Numbered from the stretch's first letter, positions 7,578-18,605 are shown. The stretch: DNA of 64,000 nucleotides from Zunongwangia mangrovi (GCF_900112105.1 NZ_FOKV01000007.1:124001-188000), one strand, 5' to 3'. Notes: a model not told the origin generated them from the letters alone. Made by a program: numbers and translations.

Positions 7578-9095
7578 TTAGTTCTTATCTTGATCATTTT
7601 CGACTGGGGTGTATTTGAAATCTTTAAATTTCACCATTCCTTCTCCCATAGATACAAGTCCTATTCTTAAGCTTAAGAAACCACTTAGTACATTATGGTG
7701 GTAAGCTGATACTTCTGCAGAATTTTCTATTTTATTCCAGTTTTCTCCATCTTTACTGTAATACATATCTACCGTTCCCTTGACGTTTTTAATTTTCAAG
7801 AAGACATGAGAATCTATTATATTTTCTTCAGTAACAAACTGCCATCCTCGTAAATTGGCCAAAATATCTTTCGAACTACTTAAAATTCCAGATCCTGCTT
7901 TTTCGTTATAAAATAAAACTAAGCCACCTTTAGCTTCTCCTTCGATTTCCATTTCTACTTCAGCTTCATAAGAATGGCTGTAAGGAACTGTAAGTAATGG
8001 AGAACTCTCGGCCAGTGAATTTCCTTTAGCTTTTAGGTTCAATGAGTTTCCTGTAAACTCGAATCTGGAGCTATCTATTTTTTTGTAAAATTTCCATTGA
8101 GCTCCTAATTCTTTAGCAGAAAAATCATCGTTCAAAGAATAATTATTAGTTTGTCCTTTTTCTAGTGGAAGTTTATAAGCTTCGGTTAGATTGAAATCTT
8201 CTGGCACTTTAAACCAACCGTCTTCTGTCCACTCCAATGGAGCTAAAATAGATTGTCTTCCTCTATTGTAATAATCTTTTTCGTAAGCATGTAAGATCAT
8301 CCACCAATTATCGTCGCTAGCTTCAAAAACCGTAGCATGTCCTACAGACCACCATTGGTCCTCTTTACTTTCGGCTCTTTTTATTGGATTATGAGGAGAG
8401 TTTTCCCAAGGACCGGTAGGAGATTTGGACCTTGCAGAAACAACCATATGACCAGTGGCTGGACCAGCAGTTCCTCCTTCTGCAACGGTTAGATAATAAT
8501 AATCCCCTTTTTTGAATAATTTTGGCCCTTCCATGCAAAAACATTCGATTGTCCAATCTTCTGGGATAGGCCAGCCATCATAGGATTTTTCAAATTCGCC
8601 GGTTATAGAGAGTCCGTCTTTGGCTAATGGAACATAACCCCCATTACTAAAATACAGGTATCTATTGCCTTTATCATCTGCGATATGTCCGGGATCAATA
8701 TTTCCAATTTCTAAATCTATAGGTTCACTCCAAGGACCATTAATATCATCTGCTACGATTACGTAATTTGTATCATTTGCTGGGAAATAGATATAGTATT
8801 TTCCGTTATACTTCACCAGGTCTGGAGCCCATATTGATCCTAAATAAGTGGTAAGCGCATTGGTAACAGGTTTCCAGTTAATAAGATCTTTAGAATGCCA
8901 GATCGTTAAGCCTGGATAATATTCAAATGAAGAATGAACTACATAAAAATCTTCGCCATCTACTAGTAAACTTGGGTCTGGATAATCTCCTTTAAAAATA
9001 GGGTTCTCAAAAGTACCTTCTTTAACCTGATCATTTTGGAATTGAGCCTGAACCAATAGAGGAAAAGCTAAAATTAGTATTAAAAGTTTTTTCAT
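7578..9095 (-). CDS. GH43 beta-xylosidase / alpha-L-arabinofuranosidase
   Basis: A 505-residue protein with a type I signal peptide (MKKLLILILAFPLLVQAQ). Residues about 30-320 form the five-bladed GH43 propeller: the base aspartate is in GDYPDPSLLV, the pKa-modulating aspartate in SIWAPDLVKY and the general acid in FCMEGPKLFK. Residues about 325-495 form the concanavalin-like C-terminal module seen in beta-xylosidase-type GH43 enzymes. It should release xylose or arabinose from oligosaccharides in the periplasm. It is transcribed divergently from the regulator gene at 9447 but borders the locus. In a xyloglucan locus an arabinofuranosidase role would fit; a beta-xylosidase role is equally possible from sequence. 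Confidence 0.9.
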   Translation of the reverse strand: MKKLLILILAFPLLVQAQFQNDQVKEGTFENPIFKGDYPDPSLLVDGEDFYVVHSSFEYYPGLTIWHSKDLINWKPVTNALTTYLGSIWAPDLVKYNGKYYIYFPANDTNYVIVADDINGPWSEPIDLEIGNIDPGHIADDKGNRYLYFSNGGYVPLAKDGLSITGEFEKSYDGWPIPEDWTIECFCMEGPKLFKKGDYYYLTVAEGGTAGPATGHMVVSARSKSPTGPWENSPHNPIKRAESKEDQWWSVGHATVFEASDDNWWMILHAYEKDYYNRGRQSILAPLEWTEDGWFKVPEDFNLTEAYKLPLEKGQTNNYSLNDDFSAKELGAQWKFYKKIDSSRFEFTGNSLNLKAKGNSLAESSPLLTVPYSHSYEAEVEMEIEGEAKGGLVLFYNEKAGSGILSSSKDILANLRGWQFVTEENIIDSHVFLKIKNVKGTVDMYYSKDGENWNKIENSAEVSAYHHNVLSGFLSLRIGLVSMGEGMVKFKDFKYTPVENDQDKN

Positions 9096-9446
9096 TGTAT
9101 GTTGTATAGTTAGAGTATTATTTTTTGTAAAATGAATTATTAAAATATATTTGAGATGCTAAAGCACTATTTTTAATGTATTGATAAAATAATTCCATTT
9201 AATTTGGTCACAAGATAAGTTGAATTTAAACTTGTAGTCATCAAAACTATTAGTAATTTGGCAAAAATCTAAGAAAAATCACTAAAATTTTTGTCTTGTT
9301 TTTTTAGTTGTTATCAATTCAAATTACGTAATCAGTTCCATATTGAAGCGCTTAGTGAATTCAGGATTAAAGAATAGAAGTTATTTTAATTGGGGCAGTG
9401 TAGATCAAGTTCAATTTAAAATATTAATTAAAAGGAAGGATTTTAG
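9096..9446. other. 351-nt divergent intergenic region (GH43 / HTCS promoters)
   Basis: No gene is seen. It must hold the promoters of GH43 (leftward) and the sensor-regulator (rightward). A minus-strand TAGTTTTG at 9242-9249 fits the -7 consensus but lies about 147 nt from the GH43 start and lacks a -33 partner. Confidence 0.55.
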
Positions 9447-12400
9447 ATGAGAGGTATTTACTTCTTATATGTTTTTATCATATTTTCTTTTTGTAGTTAT
9501 TCGCAAGAGGATAGTGCTATAAATGCATTAAATCCAGAATACCGCTTTGCGCATAAAGGAGTGGCAGATGGATTGTCACCTGGGGCTGTTAACGATTTTT
9601 ATAAGGAAGAAAACGGTTTTCTATGGATCGCAACTACTTCTGGCCTTAACCGTTACGATGGTTACGAATTCCAGCATTACAGTCCTAAATCTTCAAATCC
9701 TTCTGCAATTCAATCTAGAAATTTTAGAAGAGTTTTTAAAGGTCCTCTTGGTAATATTTGGTGTGAAACTCCAGAAGGAATAAATATTTTCGATCCTATA
9801 GATCAAAGTTTTACCAGTGATCAAAATACTATTCTGCGATCTTTTCAGATTTCTGATAGTCCGGTAGAAAATATTGTTTCAATTGAAGATGATTTTTTAT
9901 TGATCCATAAGGATGCTTCAGTAACAAGAGTAAATGAAAAAAACAGTAAGGATGATCTGAAAGACTATAATGCATATTTAAAGCAAAAAGGTCTTAGACC
10001 GGCTTCAGTAGTTGTTTCAAATAAAAATGGGCTATGGGTAATATATACAAACGGATTAATTCATAAACTTGATATTAGTTCTTTTTCAATTATTTCTGAA
10101 TACGAACAATTAAAAGAAAGTTTTGGTGAAGAAGAGCATGATTTTAGGTTAGTTATTGATGAAAACGGTGATTTATGGATTCATCTATTTCAAGATTACG
10201 GAGTCTTCTATTATCAAATTGAAAACGATCAACTAAATAATTATACTAAAGAGTCTACAGAACTTCAATTAAGCAGTAATCTAATAAGTGCTATAGAGAA
10301 AGATGTAAATGGAAATATCTGGATAGGATCTGATCTTGGCGGAATCAATGTAGTTGATGTTAACGATCTATCTGTTAGATATATAAAAAATAATGCTGAA
10401 ATAGGTAATACCCTTTCCCATAATAGTATTACTTCACTTTATGCCGATCAGGACGGTATACTTTGGATCGGAACTTTTAAAAACGGAATTGATTATTATC
10501 ATCCTAATATTATACGTTTTCCGTTACAAAAAAAGGTGCTTTCGAATCCTGAAAGTTTACCTTTTAACGATGTAAATGTATTTACAGAGGATAATAAAGG
10601 AAATTTATATATCGGTACTAATGGTGGAGGTCTTCTAAAATTAGATCAGGAAACCGGAAAATATCAGCAGTTCCTCCACGATGCAGAAGATCCAAATAGT
10701 ATTTCGAGCGATGTAATTGTTAGTCTGCTTTTTGATAGTAAAAATCGATTATGGGCCGGAACTTATTTAGGAGGTTTAAATCTATTAACTAAGGATGGTT
10801 TTAAGCATTTTCGCCATAATCCCGAAGATAGCACGAGTATAGCAGGTGATAATATTTGGGAACTATTTGAAGATTCTAAGGGACGTCTTTGGATAGGAAC
10901 TTTAACCGGAGGTGTAGATATCTATGATGAAGAAAATAACAGGTTTATACATTCTTTTGAAGGTGGCGGTAAATTTCCTATTCATGCCAATTATATATCT
11001 TCTATAAATGAAGACCAAAATGGTAAAATCTGGATAGGAACTTCTTACGGGATAGATATCATAGATCCTTTAAAAAATGTGGTAAAGCATCTTTATCATA
11101 TTCCTGAGGATAGTACAAGTTTGAGTGATGATAACATTCTGGCTATCTATAAGGATAAACAAGAAAATATGTGGGTTGGATCTCATAGAGGGTTAAATCT
11201 TTACAGTGGGAATGATGATGTTTTTTATCACTACGGAAAAGAAGACGGTTTACCGGGTGAAAAAATAATAGGAATTGTAGAAGATGATGAGGGCGATCTT
11301 TGGATAACCTCTTCCTTTGGAATAGCTCAATTTAAAAAAGGAGATATTGGTGAAATGAACGGAAGAATATCTCCAGATTTTAAGATTTATAATGATCTGG
11401 ATGGTTTGCAAGGGAATTTGTTCAATGAAAATTCTATTTATAAAAACAAAGACGGAGAGATATTAGTTGGTGGATTACACGGATTTAATGTATTTAAGCC
11501 ACAAGAATTTGAATACAATCAAAAAAAGCCTAAAATCATTTTTACTGAATTTAGTCTTTTTAATGAAGATATTTCAGTAGGTGAGAAAATAGGAAATAAG
11601 ATATTACTAAATAAACCAGTTTATAAAACTGAAAAGATCACCTTAAAGCATGATCAAAACTTCTTTTCAATTGAATTTGCCGCCTTGGACTTTTTTCAGC
11701 CTTCAAAAAATAATTATCGATATAAACTTGAAGGGGTCGATTATGGGTGGCAGAGCCTGAGTAATTCACAAAGAGTTGCTTCATATACGAATATAGACCC
11801 TGGAACATATAATTTTAGAGTGCAGGCTTCTAATAATGATCAGGTTTGGAATCGAGAAGGAGCGATGCTTAGTATAGAAATTTTACCGCCATTCTATAAA
11901 ACGATTTATGCCTACATCGGCTATGTGATCTTTATTCTAGGACTGCTTTACCTGGGAAGAAGAAGAATTATTCAGAAACAACGAAAAAACTTTGAAATTC
12001 AACAAGAAAAGAGAGAAGCAGCGCATTTGCACAAAATGGATTTAATGAAGATTCGTTTTTTTACGAATATTAGTCATGAGTTTAAAACTCCGCTGTCTAT
12101 GATCTTATCACCGGTTTCAAGATTAAATCAGCAGCATCTTGGTCCACATGTTAAAGAACAAATCAATATTATAAACGATAACGCCCAACGCTTACTGAAC
12201 TTAATTAACCAAGTGCTAGATTTGGGTAACGTAAAAAATGATACCTTATTAACTTCGTCAAAAGCTAATATTGTTGATTTTATCAATGATATAGTAAATG
12301 GTTTTAAAGACTATGCTGAAAGTAAAGAAGTGAAGTTATTCTTTGTTAGTGAAGAATCGAAATTCTTTACCATATTCGATATGGATAAACTAGACAAAAT

Positions 12401-13577
12401 CGTCTACAACTTACTATCTAATGCGGTAAAATTTACACCAGAGGGAGGGGAAATACATGTTAGTCTAGAAGTTGGAGAAAGTATATTAGATCCTAAAGAC
12501 CATATCGAAAAGAAAATTTTTATCATTAAAGTAAAGGATACTGGTGTTGGAATTGCCGAGAAAGACAGGCCACAGATATTTGATAGATTTTATAAAGCAG
12601 ATCTAGACAACGATTTAAATAAAACTGGTAGCGGGATTGGTCTTGCTTTAGTACAGGAATACGTTAAATTGTATTCTGGCGAGATAAATGTTGATAGTAA
12701 AGAAGGCAGTGGTTCCTTATTTACAATTAAGTTACCACTTCAAAAGATTCCGCCTATAAAGATTGCTTCTGATAAAGAAAAAATTTCTAATAAGATCCTG
12801 GGTGAGAATGATTCTTTACCTACAGTTCTAATAATTGATGATTCCAGAGAGTTTTTAAATTATCTAGGAAAAACACTTAGAGAAAGCTATAACTTATTTA
12901 TTGCTGTAGACGGTGAAGCCGGTTGGAAGAAAACACTTTCTATTGTACCAGATCTAATAATTTGCGATTGGGAGATGCCGGGAATGAAAGGTACAGACCT
13001 TTGTCTTAAGATTAGAAATGATGCTCGTACTAAACATATTCCATTTATTTTGCTTTCGGGTAATCAAAGCGAAGAAAATAAACTTGCTGGATTAAAAGCC
13101 GGAGCCAATGATTATATAACAAAACCTTTTAAGTTAGAAGTCTTAAAATCTAGAATCGATAATTTGATAGAACAAAGAAAGTCTTTCCAAGAAGCTTATA
13201 GAAAGAAAATTGAGGTTCCTAAAGTAACGAATCAGGTTACGATCGAGACAGAGGATGAAAAATTGATGAGAAAGGTGCTTCAGATAATCAAAAGCAATTA
13301 CCAGAATCCAGATTTTGGTGTGGAACGCTTAGCGGTGGATCTAGGAGTTAGTCGATCTTTCTTATATAATAAAACCTTGAGTTTATTCGAGAAAACACCT
13401 TCAGAATTAATCACTGATATTCGTTTAGAAAAGGGTAAGGAATTATTAGCAAAAAGTCAGTTAACCATATCAGAAATTGCATTCAAAACAGGCTTTAATA
13501 ACCCTAAGTATTTTACTAAAAACTTCAAGAAGAAATACGATATTCTTCCTTCTGCTTATAAGAAGAAGCATTCCTAG
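9447..13577 (+). CDS. Hybrid two-component system regulator (HTCS) of the polysaccharide locus
   Basis: This 1376-residue protein fuses sensor, kinase, receiver and DNA-binding parts. A signal peptide (1-20) precedes about 14 two-component propeller repeats (GLWIATTSGLNRYD, LWIGTFKNGIDYY and others, to about 690) and a Y_Y_Y domain (about 735-815), all periplasmic. A membrane helix follows (about 822-842). In the cytoplasm come HisKA (H877 in NISHEFKTPL), an ATPase domain (NLLSNAVKFTPEGG, GSGIGLALV), a receiver (D1174 in IICDWEMPGM) and an AraC-type helix-turn-helix domain (about 1270-1376). HTCS proteins bind an imported oligosaccharide and activate the adjacent susCD operon. The start is preceded by AAGGAAGG, an unusually good Shine-Dalgarno site for this phylum. 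Confidence 0.96.
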   Translation: MRGIYFLYVFIIFSFCSYSQEDSAINALNPEYRFAHKGVADGLSPGAVNDFYKEENGFLWIATTSGLNRYDGYEFQHYSPKSSNPSAIQSRNFRRVFKGPLGNIWCETPEGINIFDPIDQSFTSDQNTILRSFQISDSPVENIVSIEDDFLLIHKDASVTRVNEKNSKDDLKDYNAYLKQKGLRPASVVVSNKNGLWVIYTNGLIHKLDISSFSIISEYEQLKESFGEEEHDFRLVIDENGDLWIHLFQDYGVFYYQIENDQLNNYTKESTELQLSSNLISAIEKDVNGNIWIGSDLGGINVVDVNDLSVRYIKNNAEIGNTLSHNSITSLYADQDGILWIGTFKNGIDYYHPNIIRFPLQKKVLSNPESLPFNDVNVFTEDNKGNLYIGTNGGGLLKLDQETGKYQQFLHDAEDPNSISSDVIVSLLFDSKNRLWAGTYLGGLNLLTKDGFKHFRHNPEDSTSIAGDNIWELFEDSKGRLWIGTLTGGVDIYDEENNRFIHSFEGGGKFPIHANYISSINEDQNGKIWIGTSYGIDIIDPLKNVVKHLYHIPEDSTSLSDDNILAIYKDKQENMWVGSHRGLNLYSGNDDVFYHYGKEDGLPGEKIIGIVEDDEGDLWITSSFGIAQFKKGDIGEMNGRISPDFKIYNDLDGLQGNLFNENSIYKNKDGEILVGGLHGFNVFKPQEFEYNQKKPKIIFTEFSLFNEDISVGEKIGNKILLNKPVYKTEKITLKHDQNFFSIEFAALDFFQPSKNNYRYKLEGVDYGWQSLSNSQRVASYTNIDPGTYNFRVQASNNDQVWNREGAMLSIEILPPFYKTIYAYIGYVIFILGLLYLGRRRIIQKQRKNFEIQQEKREAAHLHKMDLMKIRFFTNISHEFKTPLSMILSPVSRLNQQHLGPHVKEQINIINDNAQRLLNLINQVLDLGNVKNDTLLTSSKANIVDFINDIVNGFKDYAESKEVKLFFVSEESKFFTIFDMDKLDKIVYNLLSNAVKFTPEGGEIHVSLEVGESILDPKDHIEKKIFIIKVKDTGVGIAEKDRPQIFDRFYKADLDNDLNKTGSGIGLALVQEYVKLYSGEINVDSKEGSGSLFTIKLPLQKIPPIKIASDKEKISNKILGENDSLPTVLIIDDSREFLNYLGKTLRESYNLFIAVDGEAGWKKTLSIVPDLIICDWEMPGMKGTDLCLKIRNDARTKHIPFILLSGNQSEENKLAGLKAGANDYITKPFKLEVLKSRIDNLIEQRKSFQEAYRKKIEVPKVTNQVTIETEDEKLMRKVLQIIKSNYQNPDFGVERLAVDLGVSRSFLYNKTLSLFEKTPSELITDIRLEKGKELLAKSQLTISEIAFKTGFNNPKYFTKNFKKKYDILPSAYKKKHS

Positions 13578-13883
13578 TTTATAAAATTGGATAAAAAGCG
13601 ATTCAATTTTTCTTGCTCACAGCTAAACTTTTTAGATTTTATAATTATCTATGTGGTTTTAATGTTAAAATTCAGCGAGACTAGTGTTACTGGCGCCTAC
13701 CAGACTAGACAAAAACATTTTATCCCTTTATAAAACGATTTGATACCCTTGTTAAGGAGTGCAATTTGATAATTTCGTTCTTGTTACTACAACGTTTGAA
13801 TTATTTACTATTCATTTTGAAGGGTGTTTAATTTTTAAATCAAAAAATTTCGAGGATTATATTTTTAAATCCTCATTAAAGAA
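13578..13883. other. 306-nt leader/promoter region upstream of susC
   Basis: No gene is seen. This is the expected HTCS-controlled promoter region. TTG (13749-13751), 18 nt, then TAATTTCG (13770-13777) is a candidate core promoter with one -7 mismatch; it would leave a leader of about 100 nt. No clear operator repeat was recognised. Confidence 0.45.
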
Positions 13884-16800
13884 ATGTATATGAAACAACA
13901 AACTATTTTAAAAATGAGGATCAAACCTTATTTATTAGCAATGATTTTTTGCGTGTTTGGTGTAACCGGTTGGGCACAGCAAAAAGAAATTAGCGGAACC
14001 GTGACCTCTGCAGATGATGGTTTACCAATTCCGGGAGTTAGCGTTATCGTAGAAGGAACAAGTAGAGGAACTACGACAGATTTTGATGGTAATTATTTGA
14101 TTGAAGCGGAAGCTTCAGAAAGTTTGTCTTTCAGCTACATCGGTTTCGAAACACAAACCGTTGCTGTAGGCACTCAAAATGAGATCAATATTAGTCTACA
14201 GGTTTCTACGGCAGAACTTGATGAAATTGTGGTTGTAGGTTACGGTACTCAGCGTAAAAAGGTATCTACAGCAGCAACTTCGATGGTAGAATCTGATGAT
14301 TTAATTCAAACAGCCAGTATCGATGCAACAAGTGCACTACAGGGACAAACTTCTGGAGTTAATATCACATCAACTTCAGGGCAGCCAGGTGCAAACATGA
14401 CCGTAAACATCCGTGGAGTAGGAACTGCTGGTAACAATTCTCCACTTTATGTTGTAGACGGAGTTGTAGTTGAAAATGGTATAGGATATTTAGACCCGTC
14501 CGTTATCGAGCGAGTAGATATTCTAAAAGATGCTTCAGCGGCTTCTATTTATGGGGCCAGAGCAGCGAATGGTGTTGTTTTAGTGACTACCAAAAAAGGA
14601 AAGAAAGGGGTAACCAGTGTTTCTATAAACAGTTACATAGGTTTTCAGGAAGTTGCCAGAACTTTAGACTTATTGAATAGTCGTGAATATGGTATTATAA
14701 TGAATGAAGCCCGAGTAAACTCGGGTTACGCACCTCTTTATTCTCAGCAGGAATTAGAAAATCTTCCAAATACCGATTGGCAAGATGAGCTTTTTAATGA
14801 CGGAGCTATTAAACAAAATTACTCAGCTTTAATATCTGGAGGAACAGATAAAGTAAATTATTCTACCGGACTCTCTTATTTTGGACAGGAAGGTATAATT
14901 GGTAGTCAAACAGATCAGTCTCAATACGATCGTATAACTTTTAACACCAATATCACCTACGATATTATCGAAGATCATTTAAAGATCGGTGAAAACTTTT
15001 CTTTTGCTAACGAGTATAATAAAGGTGTTTCTGATGCGGGTATCTATAGTAACAATATTAGAGGTTTTTTAAATGCTCCACCAAGCATGCCGGTATATAA
15101 TGAAGATGGAAGTTATGCAGGCTCAGATATAAGTTCTGATATTACTAACCCTCTAGGGTCTTTGTATTACGGAAATTTTAATGAAAGTAAAACAAATCGT
15201 GCTGTAGGAAATATTTTTGCTGAGGCTTCACATAGCGACTTTACTTTTAGAACTAGTTTTGGTGTAGATATCAATGATAACAATTATCGTGCTTTTAACC
15301 CACTTTACGAACTTTCTAATGTAGCCTACAATAGCACATCTCAGGTAACACAAAGTTCAAGTAGAACAGTATCGTGGATTTGGGAGAATACGCTTAATTA
15401 TAAAACGACGATTGCAGATGTACATAATATTGATTTTTTATTAGGTACTTCAGCTAGGCAAAATGTATATGAAAATCAGTCTGCCACTGGTAGAGATCTA
15501 ATATTCAATGATTTTGAACATGCTTATTTATCTAATGCTACAGATCCTACGCAAAACACCGTAAGTGGAAGTAGAGTAGATTATAGTATTCAATCTTATT
15601 TCACCAGATTGCTTTATGACTATGATAGTAAATATTTATTTACTGCAACTTTAAGAAGAGATGGGTCATCAGAATTCGGTAGCAATAATAAATATGCCTA
15701 TTTTCCTGCATTTTCAGTAGGTTGGAATATCGATAGAGAAAACTTCTTTCCAGAAGATTCCTTCATCAATTCCTTAAAATTAAGAGGAAGTTGGGGACAA
15801 AACGGAAATGATCAGTTTAGTCAACAATTCGCTTATATTTCTACCATTAGTTCTTACAATAAAAACTATCACTTCGGTACGGGGGATAATGAAATGCCTT
15901 TGGAAGTAGGATCCAGTCCAGACGATTTATCTAACCCAGATCTAAAATGGGAAACTTCAGAACAGTTTGATATTGGTTTTGATGCCAGAATTTTTTCAGA
16001 CATTACACTTACGTTCGATTACTATAGAAAAGAAACTAAAGACTGGCTTGTACAAGCTTCGGTTCCATTAATTGCTGGTGCCAATGCTCCTTTTATTAAT
16101 GGAGGTGATATTCGTAACGAAGGGGTAGAATTTAATGCTGGTTATAGCACTGATTTTGGAGAAGATTGGAGCTTTAATTTAAACGCGAATGTATCTTACA
16201 ATAAGAATGAAGTATTAAGAATTGCAAATTCCGAAGGTATTATTCACGGAGAAAGTAATCTACTTTTCCAGGGATTAGACGAGATGAATAGAGTTGAAGT
16301 TGGGCATCCAATTGGATATTTCTACGGATTAAAAACTGATGGGATATTCCAAAATCAGTCTGAAATTCAGCAGTATTCGCAAAACGGTCAACTTATCCAG
16401 CCTAATGCTCAACCCGGGGATGTAAGATTCGTAGACCTTAATGGCGACGGTCAAATTAATCAGGATGATAAGACAGAAATTGGAAATCCAAATCCAAACT
16501 TAAATTTCGGATTTAATATCCAACTTCAGTATAAAGCATTTGATTTCTCGGTTTACACTTATGGTATGGCCGGCTTCCAAAATGTTTACGGAGTAAGAGA
16601 TTATTCAAGACCTTTTTACAACTATACAACAGAGATCGTTAAAAGATGGACTGCAGAAGGTAGTTCTAATAGTTTACCTAGAGCAACATGGGGAACAACC
16701 TCGAATGGTAACTATACTCGCTTTTCTGATTTATATATAGAAGACGCAGATTTCTTAAGAATTAAAACCGTAAATCTTGGGGTAGATCTAACGAAGCTTA

Positions 16801-16994
16801 CCGATCAACTTGATGCATTTTCAAGATTTAGAATCTACGTGACCAGTAACAACCTTTACACTTTTACCAATTACAAGGGAATGGATCCAGAAATTGGTTT
16901 TGGTAACGTAAATCAATCCTGGGCTCGAGGAATCGATGTTGGATACTATCCACAGCCTAGAACATACATGGTTGGTCTAAATGTAAATTTCTAA
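13884..16994 (+). CDS. susC: SusC/RagA-family TonB-dependent oligosaccharide transporter
   Basis: A 1036-residue outer-membrane transporter. A signal peptide (to about residue 32, ending GWAQQ) is followed by a carboxypeptidase-regulatory-like domain (about 35-110, EISGTVTSADDGLPIPGVSV). Then come the ELDEIVVVGYGTQRKK linker, a plug domain (VYVVDG-type LYVVDGVVVENG, DILKDASAASIYGARAANGVV, about 115-225) and a 22-strand barrel to the C-terminal aromatic residue (NVNF). It imports the glycan fragments captured by SusD and cut by the surface GH5. The ATG at 13890 and an internal one at 13914 are alternative starts; the first two are hard to separate. susD follows after 10 nt. Confidence 0.97.
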   Translation: MYMKQQTILKMRIKPYLLAMIFCVFGVTGWAQQKEISGTVTSADDGLPIPGVSVIVEGTSRGTTTDFDGNYLIEAEASESLSFSYIGFETQTVAVGTQNEINISLQVSTAELDEIVVVGYGTQRKKVSTAATSMVESDDLIQTASIDATSALQGQTSGVNITSTSGQPGANMTVNIRGVGTAGNNSPLYVVDGVVVENGIGYLDPSVIERVDILKDASAASIYGARAANGVVLVTTKKGKKGVTSVSINSYIGFQEVARTLDLLNSREYGIIMNEARVNSGYAPLYSQQELENLPNTDWQDELFNDGAIKQNYSALISGGTDKVNYSTGLSYFGQEGIIGSQTDQSQYDRITFNTNITYDIIEDHLKIGENFSFANEYNKGVSDAGIYSNNIRGFLNAPPSMPVYNEDGSYAGSDISSDITNPLGSLYYGNFNESKTNRAVGNIFAEASHSDFTFRTSFGVDINDNNYRAFNPLYELSNVAYNSTSQVTQSSSRTVSWIWENTLNYKTTIADVHNIDFLLGTSARQNVYENQSATGRDLIFNDFEHAYLSNATDPTQNTVSGSRVDYSIQSYFTRLLYDYDSKYLFTATLRRDGSSEFGSNNKYAYFPAFSVGWNIDRENFFPEDSFINSLKLRGSWGQNGNDQFSQQFAYISTISSYNKNYHFGTGDNEMPLEVGSSPDDLSNPDLKWETSEQFDIGFDARIFSDITLTFDYYRKETKDWLVQASVPLIAGANAPFINGGDIRNEGVEFNAGYSTDFGEDWSFNLNANVSYNKNEVLRIANSEGIIHGESNLLFQGLDEMNRVEVGHPIGYFYGLKTDGIFQNQSEIQQYSQNGQLIQPNAQPGDVRFVDLNGDGQINQDDKTEIGNPNPNLNFGFNIQLQYKAFDFSVYTYGMAGFQNVYGVRDYSRPFYNYTTEIVKRWTAEGSSNSLPRATWGTTSNGNYTRFSDLYIEDADFLRIKTVNLGVDLTKLTDQLDAFSRFRIYVTSNNLYTFTNYKGMDPEIGFGNVNQSWARGIDVGYYPQPRTYMVGLNVNF

Positions 16995-17004
16995 AAAAAG
17001 AATT

Positions 17005-18582
17005 ATGAAAAAATATATAAAAATACTCGGGATAGCTTCTTTAGGATTGGTAGCCTCCTGTACAGACGATTTTATTGAAAACGATCCTTATACAGAAAGA
17101 ACAGAAGATAACTTCTATCAAACCCCAGAAGATGCTTTTGAAGGTTTGGTAGCTGCTTACGATATATTACAAAGAGAAGGTTACGGTGGGTTTTTGCTTA
17201 CTTCTGAAATTGCATCAGACAATTGCTTTGGTGGTTTTGGAACTGCAGATAACCAGGTTTCCTTAGAATGGGATAGATTTCAGTTTGGATCTGATCTAGA
17301 GATGAATCGTCCTGTTTGGGAGATTTGTTATACTGGGATCTATAGAGCAAATATTTTATTAGAGAATCTAGAAGGTATCAATTGGGAAGGCAACGAAGAT
17401 CTTAGAACGCAATATGAAGCTGAAGCTAAATTTTTAAGAGCTCATTATCATTTTGAATTGGCTAGGATGTTTGGTGATATTGTTCCTTTAGATCATACTT
17501 TAAGTCCTGAAGAGTTTGAAAGTCCCAGAGCGCCAGCTGAGGAAACTTATGCATTAATCGCTGAGGACTTTAGGTTCGCAGCAGAAAATTTGGGAGATGA
17601 AAATTACAGTTTAAATAACAGCGCAGATTATGGTAGAGTAACCAAGTGGGCAGCAGAAGCATACCTAGCAAAAGCATTTCTTTTCTATACAGATTATTAT
17701 GAGGCTTCAGATTTGGCCGGAGTTGTTTCTAGACAAGAGGCAACTGCATATATCAATGATGTAGTAAATAATAGCGGACACGAATTAATAGATGATTTCT
17801 CCAGACTGTGGCTTGCAGCTTCTATGGAAAATTATGTAGGTGAAGGTAATGCCGAGATGGTTTGGGCTATTCGATATAATAGTTCAGGAAATGGAAACTG
17901 GGATTTAAATGAAGGAAACCGTTTTCAGGTAAATATAGCAACTCGTGGAAGTAATTTAGGGCCATACGCTTATGGATGGGGAGGAGCTCCTGTAAACCCA
18001 GAGCTATATAATGCCTATGCAGTAGGCGATACTCGTCGTGATGCTACGATCATTAATTACGACGAAGAAGGATTAGAGTTTGACAATGATTCTAGAGGAC
18101 AACGTCAACACACAGGATTATCATGGAAAAAATACGCTCCTATAACCAACGAAGCAGGTGAAGCAGTAGTTGCCGCAAATGGTGGAGATATCCAGATCGA
18201 TGGATTTGAAGATTATGCTGTTATTCGTTTTTCTGAAGTATTATTAATGGCTGCAGAATTAAATATGGACAGCGATCAGGGATTTGCTCAGGAATGTCTG
18301 GATCGTGTTAGAGCAAGAGCATTTCAGGATGATGCACATTCAATTGCTGTCACCAAAGAAAATATAATGGAAGAAAGAAGACTTGAGCTTGCCTTAGAGG
18401 GTAAACGTTACTTCGATCTTATTCGTTGGAGTTTGCAACGCGCTAAAGAGGCTATTGATAACTCTGGCGACGGTTCGCAATTTGATGTGACCTTTAGAAC
18501 CGAAACTAATGGATGGTTTCCAATTCCTCAATCTCAGATTTTATTGTCTAATGGGGCTATAGAACAAAACCCAGGTTGGTAA
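17005..18582 (+). CDS. susD: SusD/RagB-family surface glycan-binding lipoprotein
   Basis: A 525-residue lipoprotein whose signal peptide ends LVASC. TDDFI after the cysteine resembles the flavobacterial surface export signal. The fold is the SusD tetratricopeptide scaffold: N-terminal NDPYTERTEDNFYQTPEDAF, the AEAKFLRAHYHFELARMFGD helix, and C-terminal ERRLELALEGKRYFDLIRW with FPIPQSQILLSNGAIEQNPGW at the end, all diagnostic of RagB/SusD. It forms the lid on the SusC barrel and binds the polysaccharide. It is co-transcribed with susC (10 nt gap) and the next lipoprotein gene (23 nt gap). Confidence 0.97.
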   Translation: MKKYIKILGIASLGLVASCTDDFIENDPYTERTEDNFYQTPEDAFEGLVAAYDILQREGYGGFLLTSEIASDNCFGGFGTADNQVSLEWDRFQFGSDLEMNRPVWEICYTGIYRANILLENLEGINWEGNEDLRTQYEAEAKFLRAHYHFELARMFGDIVPLDHTLSPEEFESPRAPAEETYALIAEDFRFAAENLGDENYSLNNSADYGRVTKWAAEAYLAKAFLFYTDYYEASDLAGVVSRQEATAYINDVVNNSGHELIDDFSRLWLAASMENYVGEGNAEMVWAIRYNSSGNGNWDLNEGNRFQVNIATRGSNLGPYAYGWGGAPVNPELYNAYAVGDTRRDATIINYDEEGLEFDNDSRGQRQHTGLSWKKYAPITNEAGEAVVAANGGDIQIDGFEDYAVIRFSEVLLMAAELNMDSDQGFAQECLDRVRARAFQDDAHSIAVTKENIMEERRLELALEGKRYFDLIRWSLQRAKEAIDNSGDGSQFDVTFRTETNGWFPIPQSQILLSNGAIEQNPGW

Positions 18583-18605
18583 TACAAACTTAAAACTTAT
18601 AAAAG

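Noticed and set aside
13795-13819. TTTG ... TCATTTTG before susC as the core promoter
   Set aside because: Spacing is only 13 nt and the -7 box has a mismatch. The upstream TTG-N18-TAATTTCG is a slightly better candidate.
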